Assembly: GCA_003523945.1 (NCBI GenBank) | Contig: DOFS01000433.1 | Span: 1-11,592 of the forward strand | From: Nitrospiraceae bacterium | Lineage (GTDB): Bacteria > Nitrospirota > Nitrospiria > Nitrospirales > UBA8639 | DNA length: 11,592 nt | Direction of reading: 5' to 3' | Part shown: positions 9,031 to 11,592 of the stretch, one piece after another | Layout: each line of letters starts with the position of its first letter | Position numbering within the stretch: the first letter of the stretch is position 1 | Made by a program: the position numbers and the translations under genes | Notes under the pieces: generated by a model | The model's input: only the letters and a program-made list of their open reading frames with translations | The model's database searches: none | What the model was told of the DNA's origin: nothing

Positions 9031-9081
9031 CATATTGAACATCGGGTGTTAGTCTATGGCCGAAAAATCGTCGCGTTCGAT
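9031..9081 (+). pseudogene. Relic of purU 3' end (17 codons)
   Basis: Bases 9031-9081 match the last 17 codons of the purU gene at 277-327, with 44 of 51 bases identical. Read in the same frame it gives [17 protein letters not shown] against [17 protein letters not shown] in the gene. Four of the differences are silent or conservative, so the relic looks like the tail of a true purU allele from a related lineage, not chance similarity. Upstream of 9028 the similarity is lost. Downstream the stop codon is changed (TAG to TGG) and the frame ends shortly after in TGA. No other part of purU is seen here. It lies 69 bp after the sensor kinase and 350 bp before the isomerase gene. Confidence 0.8.
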
Positions 9082-9415
9082 TGGCGGGATATTGGCTGAG
9101 TTTCCCATCTGCTTATAGTCGAGAAGTCCGCTAATTCCAACAGAATGTTCTGACCTTTTGGATTCCCCCGTTTCCTCTCCGCAGTCCCACGCCTTGACAT
9201 ATTTGGCAGTCTTCAAGAGAATCGCGGGTCTGTGCCAGACTTGAAACCGAAGCTCCGAATCCAGCTTGGTATGTAGTAGATTGCACACAAGATCTTTGTG
9301 GGGTGTTAGGAGACGAATCATGAGTGAGAACTGGATTTTCATGAACGGTTGAAGGGGGCCGTGCTCACGCGCTGCCGTTCCATACGTAGCGTGAGGTGCG
9401 GAAGGCAGAAATAGC
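9082..9415. other. Gene-poor stretch between purU relic and isomerase gene
   Basis: I see no convincing gene here. A 122-codon open frame exists on the minus strand, but it runs into the purU relic, has no ribosome-binding site that I recognise, and resembles no family I know. The stretch may be decayed coding sequence. One feature stands out: a 7-bp inverted repeat, CTCACGC at 9364-9370 and GCGTGAG at 9389-9395, with an 18-base loop. It lies about 20 bp upstream of the ribosome-binding site of the isomerase gene. It has no T-tract, so it is not a standard terminator and could be a leader hairpin. Confidence 0.4.
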
Positions 9416-9430
9416 AAGGAGAGACTGGTT

Positions 9431-9904
9431 ATGAAAATTGCAGTTGGAGCAGATCCCTTTGGGTTGGAACTGAAAGAGGCGGTGAAACAGCATGTGCAGA
9501 CACTTGGCCATGTGTGCGTGGATGTAGGCGGGACAACGGATGAAGCACGTCCCTATTATGAAGTCGCTCATGAACTCGCTGGAAAGGTGGGTTCAGGTGA
9601 GTATGATCGCGGTATCCTCGTGTGCGGTACCGGGATGGGCATGGCGATCATTGCGAACAAGCATCCGAATATCTATGCCGCGGTGTGCGAAGATCCTTCC
9701 ACTGCAACCAATGCCCGATCCATCAACAATGCCAACTTACTCACCATGGGTCGCATGGTTACGGCATCTTACAAAGCCAAGGAAATTGTTGATGCCTTTC
9801 TGACGACTGAATTCAAGAAGGGGTGGGATGAGGAGATCCAAGCTTTTCTTGACCGTTCAATGATCGATATTCAGCGGATTGAGTCCCAGGAATTCAAGGA
9901 TTGA
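9431..9904 (+). CDS. rpiB: RpiB/LacA/LacB-family sugar-phosphate isomerase, atypical active site
   Basis: This 157-residue cytoplasmic protein has the RpiB fold. The family enzymes interconvert aldose and ketose phosphates, classically ribose 5-phosphate and ribulose 5-phosphate. The start M-K-I-AVGADPFGLELKE, the catalytic-base motif LVCGTGMGMAIIANK with Cys65 (64-77 region), and NNANLLTMG (99-107) align with the family. Two histidines used by E. coli RpiB for ring opening and phosphate handling (His10 and His99) appear as Pro9 and Ile98. The NNAxxxTMG sequence and the non-His first loop are more like the tetrose-phosphate isomerase branch (EryI/DerI type) as I remember it, so the substrate may not be ribose 5-phosphate. 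ATG 9431 has a good ribosome-binding site, AAGGAG, at 9416-9421. It appears to be transcribed alone. Confidence 0.85.
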   Translation: MKIAVGADPFGLELKEAVKQHVQTLGHVCVDVGGTTDEARPYYEVAHELAGKVGSGEYDRGILVCGTGMGMAIIANKHPNIYAAVCEDPSTATNARSINNANLLTMGRMVTASYKAKEIVDAFLTTEFKKGWDEEIQAFLDRSMIDIQRIESQEFKD

Positions 9905-10198
9905 ATGTTTTCAACAGACCAGGCCGCGTAAAAATGGTTTTGTCAAATAATCCCTTTGATGCGGATGCATTCCTGACTGACGCACATCTGTAGGTGCCCC
10001 GCTCACACATATAAGGTGGCGAGGTATCTCGTAGAGCGAGGGAGAGCGATGGGGTAATGGGCTGGCCGGCGCACAGGAGCTTCGAGTGAAACAGGCCGCG
10101 GCTCAACGTTTCAAAAAGCGGGTGGCATTGGTATGTGGGCCGCTCGGTTGAGATTGACGGACCGTATCTTTTTCGTGGGCTAATACCCCAAACCCAAG
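9905..10198. other. Intergenic region, nothing recognised
   Basis: This 294-bp gap separates the convergent isomerase and esterase genes. A small perfect inverted repeat (TTGAA-tgtt-TTCAA) overlaps the isomerase stop, but it has no U-tract. A short open stretch on the plus strand, ending in a TGA near 10150, has an amphipathic coding look (KQAAAQRFKKRVALVCGPLG) but lacks a start with a ribosome-binding site. It could be the debris of a gene. No tRNA, repeat array or clear terminator is seen. Confidence 0.35.
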
Positions 10199-11592
10199 CT
10201 ACTTCCGATATCGCGCCGTAAGCTGAGTTTCTAGCTTATCCAGGCTTACCTTAGGAAAGAAGCTATTGTGGAACCCAAATCTTTTGTGTTCTGGAACCCG
10301 GCTCGGGATAAATTCTTCCAACACAGCCGCAGCAATGAGTTGATTGAACTGTGTGCTCAGGTGAGACGCATTCCAAAACCCAATAGGGAGTGAAACATTG
10401 TTGCTAAAGCAGGAAGCCGCCTTCCCTAGTTGAATGATTCCAGCGGTTTCGTCGACACATTGTTCGCCAATTGAAAAAAAATAGCCTGCGTGCCTGCCAA
10501 TGAAAAATGTATTGGCGGCATTTCGTATCGGTGTTTGAATATCAACAAAGGCAATACGCTTGCTCTCAAAATTTTCAATCTGTGTTTTCAGGGATTGATT
10601 AAAAAGTGTCAATAATTGGTCAAATTCCGCGGCCACCTCATGCTTGGCTAGGGGGCCATCGACATCTTCCATTGAAAGTAAGCGAGGAGTGAGCCCCAAA
10701 TTAAATTGCCCAAGAACCAAAATGTTTTTGGCTCCGAGGGAAATGAGCCGTTCAACCCCTCCGGCAATCTCCATGGGAATTCCAACGGTTAAGGCTTGAA
10801 TGAATTGGTCGAATGTAATCGTTCCCTCGACAAAGAGAAAAAACGCGGCGGCGAGATCATTTGCACCCGTATACACAATGAATAGTGTGTGATCATTAAT
10901 CTTAACTTGCCTTAAACGCTTATCCACTTCAAACATGTCGATTTGTGTACGGAAGGCCGGAATAATGACGGTCTCGCGCAAAAGACTGTTTGCCTCTGCA
11001 TTCGTCTCACTTTGGTTGTTACGATAAACATCTTGTCGGGTAAAGATGGACTCTTGGAGTGACTTGCCCTCAAAGGTGCAAGGCAACGGGAAGAGATTCA
11101 CATTGGCACATCCCTCACCTGAGAGCGCAGAATAAAACGCATAATTTACAGATTGTCGAATTGAAACTTCAGAAGGAAGGGTATCGTTGAATTGAATGAT
11201 CCAGGGGCGTAAATCAGCACCGTGCTTCAACAATTGCTTCAAAACTCCGTTATAGACAAAATATTCCGTCCAATTGAGTGAATGGTGGGTTTTTTCCACG
11301 CATCCTTGGTTAGAACACAATGGCAATTGTGGGGGCAATGTTAAACGGAATATCCGAGAGTCTCTGCTGGTTGGTGGAAATCTTAATTTGGTCCCAGGGA
11401 GAATGGTATCCTTGCGAGGGTTCACGGGATTCGAGATAGGAACGTAGATATTGTTGAAAATACCGCTATCCGAGGTGAAATATTCCCCATCCGATGGTTC
11501 CCCATCAAAGGTCAGGCTTGATGGGCCATTCCCAATATCGGTGAGACTATCCCCAAAAAACATGGCATTGGAAAAACTGCGTCGAGGAAAAA
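10199..11592 (-). CDS. SGNH/GDSL-family esterase or lipase (N-terminus outside window)
   Basis: This hydrolase of the plant-like/autotransporter GDSL group probably cleaves ester bonds in lipids or polysaccharides. The TAG stop is at 10199-10201 (complement) and the frame stays open to the right edge. The first Met in the window (11561-11563) is only three residues before the catalytic GDS, and F-S-N-A precedes it in frame, so the true start and a likely signal peptide lie outside. Numbering from that Met: block I MFFGDSLTDIGN has nucleophile Ser6; block II lies near NYAFYSALSGEG; block III is YTGANDLA with Asn235; block V is GFWNASHLST with His401. The usual Asp of the D-x-x-H pair is Asn398. 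Six Cys residues (83, 88, 152, 162, 369, 385) suggest disulfides and export. The gene looks more AT-rich than the efflux genes. It converges on the isomerase gene. Confidence 0.85.
   Translation of the reverse strand, partial: FPRRSFSNAMFFGDSLTDIGNGPSSLTFDGEPSDGEYFTSDSGIFNNIYVPISNPVNPRKDTILPGTKLRFPPTSRDSRIFRLTLPPQLPLCSNQGCVEKTHHSLNWTEYFVYNGVLKQLLKHGADLRPWIIQFNDTLPSEVSIRQSVNYAFYSALSGEGCANVNLFPLPCTFEGKSLQESIFTRQDVYRNNQSETNAEANSLLRETVIIPAFRTQIDMFEVDKRLRQVKINDHTLFIVYTGANDLAAAFFLFVEGTITFDQFIQALTVGIPMEIAGGVERLISLGAKNILVLGQFNLGLTPRLLSMEDVDGPLAKHEVAAEFDQLLTLFNQSLKTQIENFESKRIAFVDIQTPIRNAANTFFIGRHAGYFFSIGEQCVDETAGIIQLGKAASCFSNNVSLPIGFWNASHLSTQFNQLIAAAVLEEFIPSRVPEHKRFGFHNSFFPKVSLDKLETQLTARYRK

Noticed and set aside
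9017..9045. TTGACA at 9017-9022 as a -35 box for a promoter reading toward the isomerase gene
   Set aside because: No -10 hexamer at 16-18 bp spacing, and the expected position falls in the purU relic with CATCGG.
9049..9417. 122-codon minus-strand open frame between the sensor kinase and the isomerase gene
   Set aside because: It runs through the purU relic in antisense, has no ribosome-binding site I can recognise and no recognisable domain.
9894..10106. 70-codon minus-strand open frame downstream of the isomerase gene
   Set aside because: It partly overlaps the isomerase 3' end, and has no recognisable motif and no supporting ribosome-binding site.

Overview
This 11.6 kb window comes from a mid-GC Gram-negative-type bacterium. 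The style of the efflux proteins (TolC-family lipoprotein, adaptor with a '[14 protein letters not shown]' barrel entry) reminds me most of Nitrospira and related Nitrospirota, but that is an impression from protein style, not a database result.

Layout, left to right. (1) The 3' end of purU (formyltetrahydrofolate deformylase), +, 1-330. (2) A short promoter region with phased CTGT direct repeats that resemble a PhoB/OmpR-type box, about 424-475. (3) A truncated N-terminal fragment of a TolC-family gene, 486-935. (4) A complete heavy-metal-type RND efflux operon: TolC-family outer-membrane lipoprotein (950-2356), periplasmic adaptor (2353-3480) and RND permease (3492-6560). (5) A C-terminal fragment of a second, different RND permease, frameshifted, starting directly after the stop of the intact one (6561-6931). 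(6) An OmpR/PhoB-class response regulator (6919-7590) and a CusS-like sensor kinase (7571-8962), overlapping each other and overlapping the RND fragment. (7) A 51-bp relic matching the last 17 codons of purU (9031-9081) in a gene-poor stretch. (8) An RpiB/LacA/LacB-family isomerase with atypical active-site residues (9431-9904). (9) On the minus strand, an SGNH/GDSL-family esterase running off the right edge (10199-11592).

The most interesting signal is the nested, 'Russian-doll' arrangement. The outer layer is two diverged copies of the purU tail, one in the gene and one a relic 8.7 kb downstream. Inside it lie the two ends of an older efflux operon: a TolC N-terminus on the left, and an RND C-terminus coupled to the two-component system on the right. 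The centre is occupied by a complete, non-identical TolC-adaptor-RND set. I infer that an incoming pump replaced the middle of an older metal-responsive operon and came under its promoter and two-component system, and that the whole block had earlier been placed next to purU, perhaps by recombination through the purU 3' end. No integrase, transposase or terminal inverted repeat is visible.

Working together: sensor kinase and response regulator probably sense a periplasmic metal or envelope cue and drive the operon from the CTGT-repeat promoter. The three pump proteins would form a trans-envelope exporter. The adaptor is unusual because both halves of its lipoyl-like domain seem to be missing, so pump function is open to doubt.
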